The position numbers and the translations under genes are program-made. Of a stretch of DNA of 64,000 nt, positions 42,830 through 51,703 are shown piece after piece. The notes under the pieces were generated by a model. It did not search any database, had not been told where the DNA came from, and was given only the letters and a program-made list of their open reading frames with translations. Source of the stretch: Bradyrhizobium diazoefficiens (GTDB lineage Bacteria; Pseudomonadota; Alphaproteobacteria; Rhizobiales; Xanthobacteraceae); contig NZ_JAFCJE010000013.1 of assembly GCF_018131185.1 (NCBI RefSeq), positions 1 to 64,000 of the forward strand, written 5' to 3'. Position 1 is the stretch's first letter. Every line of letters begins with the position of its first letter.

Positions 42830-43806
42830 CGTCGCCGCGGCTGTGCGTCTTTCCGGCGATTTCGCGCAACCGCGACCCCGGGACATATGTCGGCGAGCTG
42901 ATGCGGGTCGCGCAGTTCGCCGACCGCAACGGTTTCGAGGGCGTTCTGCTGTTCGAAGGCAACGACGTGTTCGTCGAGCCCTGGGCGATGGCCCAGCACA
43001 TCATGGCAGGGACGGTGCGATCTTCGCCGCTGATCGCCGTCAATCCGGTCTACATGCACCCGTTCACGGCGGCGAAATTCGTCTCGTCCCTTGCGCAGCT
43101 CCACGGCCGCAAGGTCTATCTCAACATGATCACGGGGACGGCGGTCAGCGACTTGCACGGCCTCGGCGACGACCAGTCGCATGCGGACCGCTATATCAGG
43201 CTCGGCGAATTCGTGGAGCTGATGCGCCAGTTGCTGGCAAGTCCGCGGCCGGTCAGTTTCGAGGGGCGCTTCTACCGCGCGCACCACCTGCAACTGCGAC
43301 CGCGCCTGCCGCCAGAGCTGATGCCGGAATTCCTGATCGCAGGCCAATCCGAGGCAGCCCAGCGGGCGGCGGAGCAAGCGGGCTGCATCAAGATGCAGAT
43401 GCTGCCGCCCGAGCTCGATCGCGAGCTCCACTCGCCCGGCATGAATTTCGGCATCTTCGCCCGCGAGGGACGCGAGGAGGCGCGGCAGGCCGCCAAGCTG
43501 CGTTTCCGCGACAACCCCGACGATCGCGAGCTGCTCGTGCTGACCATGGAGAACACTGATTCCGTGTGGAAGCGGCACCTCTATGACGGCCAGAGCGGCG
43601 AGCTCCGGGATAATGGCTACTGGCTGCTGCCATTCCTGACCTTCCAGGCCGATTGCCCCTATCTCGTCGGCAGCTACGAGGAGATCGGCGCGAGGCTGAA
43701 GGCGTTTGCGGCAAAAGGCCTGACCACGATCATGCTCGACATGGTCGCCGACGAATCCGAGATGCAGCACGTCTGCAAGGCGCTCGCGGCGAGCGGGATG
43801 TTCTAG
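42826..43806 (+). CDS. LLM class flavin-dependent monooxygenase
   Basis: The 326-residue protein is a luciferase-like (SsuD-type) TIM barrel: LFEGNDVFVEPWAMAQHIMAGT, LIAVNPVYMHPFTAAKFVSSLAQLHGRKVYLNMITG and later EFLIAGQSEAAQRAAEQAG. It should use reduced FMN and O2 to oxidise a small molecule. The 4-base overlap with the PPTase gene ties it to the peptide synthetase cluster, where it may tailor the product or a building block. SsuD-like enzymes are also often found in sulfur metabolism, but no ssu genes are near. Confidence 0.92.
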   Translation: MTSPRLCVFPAISRNRDPGTYVGELMRVAQFADRNGFEGVLLFEGNDVFVEPWAMAQHIMAGTVRSSPLIAVNPVYMHPFTAAKFVSSLAQLHGRKVYLNMITGTAVSDLHGLGDDQSHADRYIRLGEFVELMRQLLASPRPVSFEGRFYRAHHLQLRPRLPPELMPEFLIAGQSEAAQRAAEQAGCIKMQMLPPELDRELHSPGMNFGIFAREGREEARQAAKLRFRDNPDDRELLVLTMENTDSVWKRHLYDGQSGELRDNGYWLLPFLTFQADCPYLVGSYEEIGARLKAFAAKGLTTIMLDMVADESEMQHVCKALAASGMF

Positions 43807-43856
43807 CTATCACACTCGCCGTCATGGCCGGGCAACGCGGGGAGAGGTGAAGACCC

Positions 43857-44882
43857 TCACCGCGCCTCTTCGAATCCCGCCAGCACCGAGGTCAGGTTCG
43901 CGCCCAGAATATCCGAGAGGTAGCCGCCCTCCTGCACGAGCACGGTCGGCAGGCCCATCCTCGCGATGGCCTGGCCGATACGGCGGAAGCCCGGCGTGGT
44001 GACGGCCAATCCCTTGAGCGGATCGTGCTCGGAGGCGTCTAGGCCGAGCGCGATGACGAGGGCGCCGGGAGCAAAGGACTCGATTGCCTTGCGCGCAACG
44101 TCCAGCGACTGCATGTAGCCGTCGTCGCCGGTGCCGATGGCCAGCGGGATGTTGAGATTGGTGCCAAGGCCGGGTCCTTCGCCGCGTTCATGGGCATAGC
44201 CCCACACGTATGGATAATAAGCGATCGGATCGGCATGAATCGAGATCGTGTAGACGTCGGGCCGGGCGTAGAAGATGCCTTGCGTGCCGTTGCCGTGATG
44301 GACGTCGACGTCGAGGATCACGACGCGCTCGTGCTTCTGCCGCAGATGCGCTGCGGCAATCGCGCTGTTGTTGAGGAAGCAGAAGCCGCCGGCCATGTCG
44401 CGATAGGCGTGGTGACCGGGCGGACGGCAGAGCGCATAGGTCGCGTCCTCGCTATCCATCACCATCTGCGCAGCGGTGACCGCAACGTCCGTCGCGGCAC
44501 AGGCCGCGGCCCAGGTGCCCGGACCGATCGGCGCCGCGGTGTCGGCGGTGTGCCAGCCGAGCTTGCCGACGATGTGGGTCGGATAGGTCCCGGCATGCCG
44601 CACCGGATGGATGTTGCCGATCATCTCCGGGCCGGAATCGCCGAGCGCGGTCCAGGCGTCCCAGGCTTCGCTCAGGAACGACAGATATTCCGGACTGTGA
44701 ATGCGCGCGCGCGGCCCCTGCCCGAATTTGGTCGGCTCAACCAGTTGGTGCTTGCCGTCCTTCAATCCCTTGAGCAGGCGGTCGGCGCGCTCGGGTTGCT
44801 CGGTGGTGCGCTTGACGACGCCGCGGACCAGGAAGAATTGCGGATCGTGGCTGCGGTGCAGTTCGGTATGGACGGCCTTCAC
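43857..44882 (-). CDS. Acetylpolyamine amidohydrolase-like zinc deacetylase
   Basis: The 341-residue protein belongs to the histone deacetylase superfamily, with CRPPGHHAYRDMAGGFCFLNNSAIAA, VVILDVDVHHGNGTQGIFY (zinc Asp and His), ISIHADPIAYYPYVWGY and GLDASEHDPL. The opening LHRSHDPQFFLVRG and the loop order resemble bacterial acetylpolyamine amidohydrolases. It would release acetate from N-acetylated amines in the cytoplasm. It converges on the monooxygenase gene of the NRPS cluster, so co-regulation is not implied. Confidence 0.88.
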   Translation of the reverse strand: MKAVHTELHRSHDPQFFLVRGVVKRTTEQPERADRLLKGLKDGKHQLVEPTKFGQGPRARIHSPEYLSFLSEAWDAWTALGDSGPEMIGNIHPVRHAGTYPTHIVGKLGWHTADTAAPIGPGTWAAACAATDVAVTAAQMVMDSEDATYALCRPPGHHAYRDMAGGFCFLNNSAIAAAHLRQKHERVVILDVDVHHGNGTQGIFYARPDVYTISIHADPIAYYPYVWGYAHERGEGPGLGTNLNIPLAIGTGDDGYMQSLDVARKAIESFAPGALVIALGLDASEHDPLKGLAVTTPGFRRIGQAIARMGLPTVLVQEGGYLSDILGANLTSVLAGFEEAR

Positions 44883-45009
44883 TCAAACACTCCGTGCTCG
44901 CATGCTCTTAAGGGGCGCCGTAGATGTCTTGATCCCCACGGCGGCAAGATGCAAGCAAGAAGAATGCCGCATCAGCCCGCGCGGCTCTGCGCCCGAAGCA
45001 GATCGTCCT

Positions 45010-45951
45010 CTAGCAGCGCCCGCGCTGGAGACAGTGCTCGCGGCCCTGCTGATCGGTGCGGAAGGACTCGATGAAGCCACCTTGACGCTGGGTGACGAAG
45101 ACGGTCTTGCCGTCGCTGCCGCCGAAGGCGAGGTTGGTCGGCTCCTTGGCTTTGAGCGCGATCTCCCGCTCGACCGCGCCATTGGGCTTCACCAGCGCAA
45201 CCGTCCCTTTGAGAATACGCGCGACATAGAGACGACCGGCAATGTCGGTGCGCAAGCCGTCGACGGTGTCGGGCTGAAACGCCTTGACCAGCTTCGCAGC
45301 CGTCAGCTCGTTGCCGTTGATCGCATAGGACCAGATCTGGCCGCTGCTGGATTCCCCGACATAGAGCGTCTTGCCGTCCGGGCTGAGATCGATGCCGTTG
45401 GTGGTACCCATCGCGCGCGGCGCCGACATCACTTGTCCCCGCACGGTGCCGTCGGCCGCTTTCGCGATCCGCCAGATGTGGCCTTCCCTGCCCTTCCAGT
45501 TCGGGTCGCTCGCATAGATCGTGCCATCGCGGGCGATCGTGATGTCGTTGGGCTGGTTCATCTCGTCGGAGTGAAACCAGATGCCCGGCTGGGTCGTCCC
45601 CTTCGGAATCGCGAAGATGTTGTGCTTCTTGTAGTCGGCGATGAACATGGTGCCGCTCGCATCGAAGCGGATGGCGTTGCCGACACTGCCCTCGGGAAGC
45701 TGCGTGAACGGCTCCGACGCCGCACCGCCCGCAGGCAGCCTGCCGATGGTGCCGGCCTTGCCGAGATTGACCACGAACAGATTGCCCTCGAGGTCGGCTG
45801 CGGGTCCCTCGATGCCGAAGGTGTATTCACCGGGTGGCGTCATCTGCACGCTTTCGAACAATCTCGTCTCCGCTTGCGCGGATCCCGCCGCAACGACGAG
45901 GAGGACGCTACTGCACAGGCACCAGAAATTCCTGCCGGATGTAATAGCCAT
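45010..45951 (-). CDS. SMP-30/gluconolactonase/LRE family protein
   Basis: The 313-residue product has a signal peptide (NFWCLCSSVLLVVAAGSAQA) followed by a six-bladed beta-propeller: NLFVVNLGKAGTIGRL, NAIRFDASGTMFIADYKKHNIFAI, NDITIARDGTIYASDPNW, NGIDLSPDGKTLYVGES, DGLRTDIAGRLYVAR. Such enzymes hydrolyse lactones in a calcium-dependent way. The gene overlaps the end of the sugar dehydrogenase gene, so it may hydrolyse the lactone that enzyme makes in the periplasm. ATG 45951 is chosen for the clean signal peptide; ATG 45972 is possible. Confidence 0.88.
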   Translation of the reverse strand: MAITSGRNFWCLCSSVLLVVAAGSAQAETRLFESVQMTPPGEYTFGIEGPAADLEGNLFVVNLGKAGTIGRLPAGGAASEPFTQLPEGSVGNAIRFDASGTMFIADYKKHNIFAIPKGTTQPGIWFHSDEMNQPNDITIARDGTIYASDPNWKGREGHIWRIAKAADGTVRGQVMSAPRAMGTTNGIDLSPDGKTLYVGESSSGQIWSYAINGNELTAAKLVKAFQPDTVDGLRTDIAGRLYVARILKGTVALVKPNGAVEREIALKAKEPTNLAFGGSDGKTVFVTQRQGGFIESFRTDQQGREHCLQRGRC

Positions 45952-48037
45952 CGCCGTCGGTGCACTCGCCATTCAGATAGGGATCGGCCGGCCGGAAGAA
46001 TCGGCTGAAGCCGGGTTTGTCTACAGCGCTCCTTTGTGTCACGACCACGACCTTTGCGGCCGGTATTTCGCCGCATTCCCTGTTGGTCTTGCCAAAGAAC
46101 TTGCGCTGCGGCGGGCCGGGCCTGATCCGCATCCGCGTGCCCGGAACCATTTTCGCAACGAGCAAGTCCATCGTGTCGAGCAGGCGCGTGTAGCCGGGCT
46201 CGGTCTTCGGCAGGCTCTCGCCGCCCGGCGGCATGAGCTTCTCCGCGCCAATGCCGCGCAGGCGCGTGCGCAGCCTGCCGGCATCGGGATCGCCCGGATA
46301 GATCCAGCCGTCCTGGCTGAGCATGAAGCGGAGCACGGCTCCGTCCTTTTCTGCGTCCGACTGGCCCGGCTTCAAACCGAAATCGGAGTGGCAGCCGACG
46401 CAATGCTTCTCGACGAGGCCTTTGCGCAGCGTGGTCAGCCGGCTGCTGTTCTGCGCATCCCTGGCGACGAAGGTCGCGAGCTGGTCGATCATCGCCTGGC
46501 TGCGCATGTCGCAGGGCAGCGGCGGTGGCTGATCACCCGCTGCACGATCGATGCGGATCACGGTCTGGTTCTTGTCCTCGACCAGCCAGATGGCGCCGTC
46601 CTCCGCGACCGTCATGCCGACCGGCGCGCCTTGCGGCCGCGCGCCGTTGACGCGGTGCCAGCCCGCGATCAACTCATCGAACGACGCGGCAGCCACCTCG
46701 CCGGCAGCCGTCTGAAAGTTGCGCGTCGGCTCCGCCGCGCAACTGACGTGATAGCGCACCGGCGCGGTGACGGGCCTCGGAAAGCCGTGGTCATCGACGT
46801 CGTAGACCAGCAGGCGGCTGCCGGTCGGACGATAGCCGTGCAGGCCGACCAGCAGCTTGCCTTCCAGCTCCGGGAATTTCGTGCCGCGATAATAGAGCAT
46901 CGCGAGCGGCGCCCCGTGCGGCGGCAGTAGCGAGAGCGGCGGCTTGTAGAGCGCGCTGGCCGTGCAGAGCGACTTGTAGACCCCGCTTTGCAGCACGTTT
47001 TTGAACTCGGGACTCGGCGTCGACACATCGTAGCAATAGGGCCAGCCATAATGCCTGCCCTGCTCGATTGCGTTGATCTCCTCGTTCGGCTTGAAGATAT
47101 CCGGCAAGTCGCGGCTGTTTTCGCCCTGCAGGAAGGCATAGCCGGCGTCGGGAAAACCGGGATGCAGGGCCAGGGCCATCGAGTTGCGCAAGCCGCGCGC
47201 ATGGACGGTGTGCGGCGGATCGGCATCGCCTGGTTTCAGCGCCGGGAAGACGCCGCCCGCAGGCGGCACGAACAGCCAGATCGATGCCAAGGCGGACGCG
47301 CCCTCGGCCGCCGCGCAAGGCCTCGTGATCGGCGCCGGCGTGATGCAGTCGTCGCTGTGCGAGCCGACATTGACGAATAGCCGCCCGGTCCTGTCGAAGA
47401 CGAACTGCTTGAGCGGATGCGCACTCTCCTCGATCCGGGTGCCGTCGGGCAGCGCGATCCGGCGCCCGGGCATGTGACGGATGATGGTCTCGACGGTGCC
47501 GCGCGGATTGTCGGCGAGCGGATCGAACCGGAAGATCGTCTCGGCGGTCGAGGCATAGAGCCTCCCGTCCGGACCGACCGCGAGGCCGAACGGATATTCG
47601 ATTCCCGCGAGAAGTTCTTTGAGCCGCCCGCCCTGTGGCGCACGCGGATCGAGCAGCAGCAGCCGTCCGTCGGTGCGGCCCCAGCCCCCCATATCGGCCA
47701 CCACGAACAGGTCGCGGCCCGGCACCTGGACGATCGCGCGTGGAAACTTGAGGTGATCCGCTTCGCTGGCGACGAGGCCGGCGCAAAAGCCAGCCTTCAT
47801 GTCGATCTTGATCCTGGGAAATGCGAGATCACCGTTGCCGCAGGTGTCCGCGCCGATCGCATAGCCGCTCCGGAGCGGCTCCGATGACGCCACCGAGATG
47901 TGCCCAAGCAGGGCGGCGAAAGCCCACGCCGAGGCACACGCCAAGGCCTCCGCACATGCGCGCAGCCTTCGGCATTCGCGCTTGGATGTGAAATGGCTCA
48001 CGGCGGCCCCCAAAACTTCCCGCGAATGGTGTTCCAT
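45908..48037 (-). CDS. PQQ-type sugar dehydrogenase with C-terminal c-type haem site
   Basis: The 709-residue protein has an N-terminal hydrophobic signal, then a beta-propeller of the soluble glucose/sorbosone dehydrogenase type (VVADMGGWGRTDGRLLLLDP, EYPFGLAVGPDGRLYAS, RGLRNSMALALHPGF, NEEINAIEQGRHYGWPYCYD), and near residue 550 the haem-binding CVGCH. It would oxidise sugar or alcohol in the periplasm and pass electrons to its own cytochrome domain. The downstream SMP-30 gene overlaps it by 44 bases. Confidence 0.88.
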   Translation of the reverse strand: MEHHSREVLGAAVSHFTSKRECRRLRACAEALACASAWAFAALLGHISVASSEPLRSGYAIGADTCGNGDLAFPRIKIDMKAGFCAGLVASEADHLKFPRAIVQVPGRDLFVVADMGGWGRTDGRLLLLDPRAPQGGRLKELLAGIEYPFGLAVGPDGRLYASTAETIFRFDPLADNPRGTVETIIRHMPGRRIALPDGTRIEESAHPLKQFVFDRTGRLFVNVGSHSDDCITPAPITRPCAAAEGASALASIWLFVPPAGGVFPALKPGDADPPHTVHARGLRNSMALALHPGFPDAGYAFLQGENSRDLPDIFKPNEEINAIEQGRHYGWPYCYDVSTPSPEFKNVLQSGVYKSLCTASALYKPPLSLLPPHGAPLAMLYYRGTKFPELEGKLLVGLHGYRPTGSRLLVYDVDDHGFPRPVTAPVRYHVSCAAEPTRNFQTAAGEVAAASFDELIAGWHRVNGARPQGAPVGMTVAEDGAIWLVEDKNQTVIRIDRAAGDQPPPLPCDMRSQAMIDQLATFVARDAQNSSRLTTLRKGLVEKHCVGCHSDFGLKPGQSDAEKDGAVLRFMLSQDGWIYPGDPDAGRLRTRLRGIGAEKLMPPGGESLPKTEPGYTRLLDTMDLLVAKMVPGTRMRIRPGPPQRKFFGKTNRECGEIPAAKVVVVTQRSAVDKPGFSRFFRPADPYLNGECTDGDGYYIRQEFLVPVQ

Positions 48038-48206
48038 GACGGGAAAACGCCGTCCAGCTCAAGATCACCCGCCTGTGATTAAACCTCTAACGACCTTGGG
48101 ACCGACCAATATCCGTAAATTCCCTTACCGGGTTCGACCCGAATGTTTCGCGAAGGCCTCGGGTGGTATCGGTTTGCCACCCCAGTTGCTCCCCCAGGAG
48201 GCGGAT

Positions 48207-48440
48207 ATGGTCCAGGTCTATTTCCACTGCTCCAACACCGAGGGCACCCTGATCGACCGCTACGGCGCCGCCGTGTCCAATCTCACTGAGGCGCGCGACC
48301 GTGCCTCTCAGATCATGCGATCGATGATCCTGACGCCGAGCAGCGAAGACTGGCGCGACTGGGTGATCCATGTCAGCGACGATGACGGCGAAGAGATTTT
48401 CGATCTGCCCTTCACCGCCATGCTCGGCAAGCCCCATTGA
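48207..48440 (+). CDS. DUF6894-type small protein (77 aa)
   Basis: The peptide VQVYFHCSNTEGTLIDRYGAAVSNLTEARDRASQIMRSMI with VIHVSDDDGEEIFDLPFTAMLG is typical of the short, widespread rhizobial DUF6894 family: YFHCS near the start and V-DxxGxExxxLPF near the end. AGGAGG lies 5 bases upstream of the ATG. It is followed after 9 bases by another tiny gene. Role unknown. Confidence 0.85.
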   Translation: MVQVYFHCSNTEGTLIDRYGAAVSNLTEARDRASQIMRSMILTPSSEDWRDWVIHVSDDDGEEIFDLPFTAMLGKPH

Positions 48441-48449
48441 GGTGATGCC

Positions 48450-48626
48450 ATGCTGATCGCTTCCCTGAGCCTGCTCCGCCAGCCTCTGAACTTCGTCGCC
48501 GCCAGATGGCAGACCTTGATGAAGGTCGCAGGCAATCCGTACCGCCCCGAGCTTCACTACATGCGCGGACCTGGCCCGAAATGGCGCGCCAAGTACCAGG
48601 CCAGCCGAGTGAACCGCGCGCTCTGA
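48450..48626 (+). CDS. 58-residue hypothetical protein
   Basis: The frame from ATG 48450 encodes MLIASLSLLRQPLNFVAARW, an N-terminal amphipathic stretch, followed by a basic tail (GPGPKWRAKYQASRVNRAL). A GAGGTGA sequence, partly overlapping the stop codon of the preceding DUF6894 gene, precedes the ATG. It is likely translated with that gene. No family recognised. Confidence 0.6.
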   Translation: MLIASLSLLRQPLNFVAARWQTLMKVAGNPYRPELHYMRGPGPKWRAKYQASRVNRAL

Positions 48627-48660
48627 CCGACTGCGGCTGCGCTGCTTCCTCGTTAATCTC

Positions 48661-48790
48661 AGTCTCTCCTTCGTCATGGCCGGGCTTGTCCCGGCCATTC
48701 ACGTTTTTGGAGCGATTCAAAGACGTGGATGCCCGGGCCTTCGCTGGCTTCGGCTACGCAGGCGGGACAAGCCCGGGCGAGATGAGTGGG
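48661..48790. repeat. Bradyrhizobium-type palindromic intergenic repeat
   Basis: ATGGCCGGG at 48676-48684 and CCCGGCCAT at 48690-48698 form a perfect stem around a 5-nt loop. About 60 bases later an inverted, partly diverged copy (GGGACAAGCCCGGG) follows. I know this GTCATGGCCGGGCTTGTCCCGGCCA family as a highly repeated intergenic element of these genomes. It lies between the convergent 58-residue gene and the enoyl-CoA hydratase gene and can act as a bidirectional terminator. Confidence 0.7.
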
Positions 48791-48806
48791 GCGAGTGTGC
48801 CGCCCC

Positions 48807-49580
48807 TCACCGCCCGGTAAACCTGGCCTTGCGCTTCTCGACGAAGGCATTGCGGCCTTCGATCGCATCGGCGGTCTTGCGAACCACGGCCTGCAGTTCG
48901 ATCTCGCGGCGGAACTGCGCTTCGTAGGTCGCATGCTCGCTCTCATCGACGAGCAGGCGCGTTGCCACCAAAGCGCGCGTTGGGCCGTCGGCGAGGCGGC
49001 GCGCCAGGGCGAGCGCCTCCTCCATCAGCATGGCATCGTCGACCACCTGCCGCACCAGGCCGATCTCCTCGGCACGTTCGGCCGTGAGCGGCTCGTTCAG
49101 CAGCATCAGCTCGAGCGCGCGCTGCCGGCCGATCAACCGGGGCAGCAGCCAGGTCGAGCCGAGATCCGGCACCAGAGCGATGCGGCTGAACACCTGGATG
49201 AAGCTCGCCGACCGGGCCGCGACGATCATGTCGCCGGCCATCGCAAGACTGAAGCCGCCGCCGGCAGCGACGCCATTGACGGCGACGACGACGGGCACCC
49301 GGCATTCGCGCAGCGCCCTGAAGGCCGGCCAGTAGAAGCGCATGACGCCGGCCGCGATGTCTTCGCCGAGCGCCTCCGATGCTTTCAAATTCTGTCCCGA
49401 GCAAAAACCGCGCCCGGCGCCGGTGAGGATCAGGGCGCGGATGCCTTCGTCCTGCGTCATCTCGCCGATCGCCGCGGCGAGTGCGCCGAGCAGGTCCGGC
49501 GTCATCGCGTTCAGGCTGGCCGGTTCGTCGAGCGTCAGGATTCCGACCGCGCCATCCCGCGCCTGTTTCACACCTGCCAT
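48807..49580 (-). CDS. Enoyl-CoA hydratase/isomerase (crotonase family)
   Basis: The 257-residue product is a full crotonase: VGILTLDEPASLNAMTPDLLGAL, GAGRGFCSGQNLK (oxyanion hole) and AVNGVAAGGGFSLAMAGDMIVAARSASFIQVFSRIALVPDLGSTWLLPRLIG. An Asp in PDLGSTW sits where PaaG/isomerase-type members carry their catalytic residue rather than the two glutamates of hydratases, so isomerase activity on a CoA-ester is plausible. ATG 49580 is preceded by AAGGGAG. Divergent from the gamma-glutamyltransferase gene. Confidence 0.92.
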   Translation of the reverse strand: MAGVKQARDGAVGILTLDEPASLNAMTPDLLGALAAAIGEMTQDEGIRALILTGAGRGFCSGQNLKASEALGEDIAAGVMRFYWPAFRALRECRVPVVVAVNGVAAGGGFSLAMAGDMIVAARSASFIQVFSRIALVPDLGSTWLLPRLIGRQRALELMLLNEPLTAERAEEIGLVRQVVDDAMLMEEALALARRLADGPTRALVATRLLVDESEHATYEAQFRREIELQAVVRKTADAIEGRNAFVEKRKARFTGR

Positions 49581-49683
49581 GTCGCGTCTCCCTTTCGATG
49601 TTCTCGTTGTCCGCAATGTGCCATTGTCCGCGCGCTCCGCCAATGCAGAGCCCCGACGTCAACGCAGCACACAAGACGACATC

Positions 49684-51273
49684 ATGCCTCATCAGTTCAG
49701 CCTCAACCAAATCGTCCGCAAACCCGCAGTCACGTCCAAAGGCGGCATTGTCGCCTCGCAATCGCGGAGGGCGGCCGAAGTCGGGGCGCAGGTGCTCGCC
49801 GCAGGCGGCGACTGCGTGGACGCGATCGTGGCAACGACCATGGCGCTGAACGTTCTGGAGCCCTGGAACAGCGGTATCGGCGGCGGCGGTGCGATGGTGC
49901 TCTACCGCGCCAAGGAAAATCGCACCGAGGTGATCGACTATGGCATGTGCGCGCCGCAAAGCCTCCGCTTGGCCGACTATCCGCTCAGCGGCGAAGGCGC
50001 TGCTTCCGATCTCTTCCCCTGGCCGCGGGTGAAGGATGATCGCAACATCCATGGCCCCGGCTCGATTGCCGTGCCCGGCGTCGTCGCCGGGATGGAGGAG
50101 GCGCATCGCCGCTACGCCAAGATGCCGTGGAAGGATCTGGTCGCGCCGGCAGCCAGGCTCGCCGGTGAAGGCCTGCTGGTCGATTGGTGGACCACGGCGA
50201 CGATCTCGGGCTCGGCCGCCGATCTCAGGCGCTACCCCGCCAGCGCGGCGGCATTCCTGAAAGACGGGCTGCCGCCGACCGCGCCATGGGGCATCAAGGC
50301 CGAGACGCGCCTGCCACAGGACACGCTGAAAGCGACGCTGTCGCATCTTGCCGAGGCCGGGCCGCGCGATTTCTACCAGGGTGACCTCGCCAGGAGCATC
50401 GCCTCCGACATCAAGGCCGATGGCGGGTCGCTGTCGGTCGAGGACCTCGCCGCCTTCCGCGCGCATGTGCGCGAGCCGCTGGCGATCCCGTATCGCGACG
50501 GCAAGGTATATGCGACGCCCGAGCTCACGGCCGGGCCCACCATGGCGCACGCGCTGCGGCTGTTGCAGCAGAGCCTGAATCCGGCAAGCGCGCCGGACGC
50601 GGCCGCCTATGTCGAATACGCTCTTGCTCTGCAGGCCGCCTTCCGCGAGCGGCTCAAGGACATGGGCGATGCCGACGGCAAGCGCTCGCTCGGTGCCGAA
50701 TATCTGGCGCCCGCCTGCACCACGCATTTCTCCGTGGTCGACCGGCACGGCAACATTGCCGCGGTGACGCAGACGCTGCTCTCGTCCTTTGGCTCGAGAT
50801 ATGTGACGCCGCATACCGGCGTCGCCATGAACAACGGCATCATGTGGTTCGACCCGACGCCCGGCACGACCAACTCGCTCGCGCCCGGCAAGCGCTGCCT
50901 TTGCAACTACACGCCTGTCATCGTCGAGACGAAGGATGGCAAGCGTCTCGCCGTCGGCGCATCCGGCGGACGCCGCATCCTGCCCTCCGTGATGCAGCTC
51001 GTCTCCTTCGCGATGGATTTCGGCATGGATCTCGACGCGGCCATTCACCAGCCGCGTATCGACGCCAGCGAGGGTGCGGTCGTGATCGGCGATGCTCGAC
51101 TGCCGGAGGACGTGCGCAAGACACTCGCCGCGCGCTTCGACTATGAAGAGACCCGCGTGCAGGCCTTGCCGCAGAAATTCGCCTGCCCGAGCGTGGTGAT
51201 GCGCGAGGGCGATACGAATTTTGGCGCGGTCGAGATCTTTCAACCTTGGGCTGACGCGGTCGCAGAAGGCTGA
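49684..51273 (+). CDS. Gamma-glutamyltransferase family protein
   Basis: The 529-residue protein shows the Ntn-hydrolase GGT fold: GGIVASQSRRAAEVGAQVLAAGGDCVDAIVATTMALNVLEPWNSGIGGGGAMVLY and, at the maturation site, ACTTHFSVVDRHGNIAAVTQTL, where the Thr after the first Thr-Thr pair would be the nucleophile. No signal peptide is visible, so it may be cytoplasmic, unlike the periplasmic GGT of enterics. Family members cleave or transfer gamma-glutamyl groups, or act as acylases. The ATG at 49684 is used because the upstream extension is frame shadow. Confidence 0.9.
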   Translation: MPHQFSLNQIVRKPAVTSKGGIVASQSRRAAEVGAQVLAAGGDCVDAIVATTMALNVLEPWNSGIGGGGAMVLYRAKENRTEVIDYGMCAPQSLRLADYPLSGEGAASDLFPWPRVKDDRNIHGPGSIAVPGVVAGMEEAHRRYAKMPWKDLVAPAARLAGEGLLVDWWTTATISGSAADLRRYPASAAAFLKDGLPPTAPWGIKAETRLPQDTLKATLSHLAEAGPRDFYQGDLARSIASDIKADGGSLSVEDLAAFRAHVREPLAIPYRDGKVYATPELTAGPTMAHALRLLQQSLNPASAPDAAAYVEYALALQAAFRERLKDMGDADGKRSLGAEYLAPACTTHFSVVDRHGNIAAVTQTLLSSFGSRYVTPHTGVAMNNGIMWFDPTPGTTNSLAPGKRCLCNYTPVIVETKDGKRLAVGASGGRRILPSVMQLVSFAMDFGMDLDAAIHQPRIDASEGAVVIGDARLPEDVRKTLAARFDYEETRVQALPQKFACPSVVMREGDTNFGAVEIFQPWADAVAEG

Positions 51274-51422
51274 GTCCACATCCGAGTTGTTGCCAGCGCG
51301 CGTTGAGCACTCGCGCGACTACGCATCCAGGCGAGCGTCACGACTCCTCCACATTCGCAGGGAACTTAGCTGCGCATAGTTCGTTCGCTCAACGGACAAA
51401 TGCGCTCGCCCCAGTGGAGGAC

Positions 51423-51650
51423 ATGATGAAGAAACTTGCGCTCGCCGCGTCGCTGATCATTGCGGCCGGCTTTACATTGACCAGCCCTGCATTGGCGAAG
51501 GGTGGGCATGGCGGCGGACACGGTCATGGTCACGGTCATAAGATAGGCCATCATTATCATGGCACGCCGCCCGGATGGTCGCGCGGACGCAAGGTCGGCT
51601 GGCGCGGTTACAGCTGCCCGCCGGGCCTATGGAAGCAGGGCCGCTGCTGA
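51423..51650 (+). CDS. Secreted His/Gly-rich small protein (75 aa)
   Basis: The product has a signal peptide (KKLALAASLIIAAGFTLTSPALA) and a mature region GGHGGGHGHGHGHKIGHHYHG, followed by PPGWSRGRKVGWRGYSCPPGLWKQGRC. The HG repeats could bind copper, nickel or zinc in the periplasm, and two C-terminal cysteines could form a disulfide. GGAGG lies three bases before the tandem ATG. Transcribed alone. A metal chaperone is inferred from composition only. Confidence 0.8.
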   Translation: MMKKLALAASLIIAAGFTLTSPALAKGGHGGGHGHGHGHKIGHHYHGTPPGWSRGRKVGWRGYSCPPGLWKQGRC

Positions 51651-51703
51651 GGCTCTATCCGAATCGCATGCAAGGCGTCGCCCCCTGACGGGGCGGCGCC
51701 TTC

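Noticed and set aside
43807..43856. A GTCATGGCCGGGC fragment like the repeat at 48661-48790
   Set aside because: Only part of one arm is present and no hairpin forms, so it is not listed as a feature; it may be a remnant.
48943..51279. A 778-codon open frame on the minus strand opposite the gamma-glutamyltransferase and the enoyl-CoA hydratase end
   Set aside because: It has the composition of a frame shadow, and the plus-strand gamma-glutamyltransferase has a full set of family motifs.
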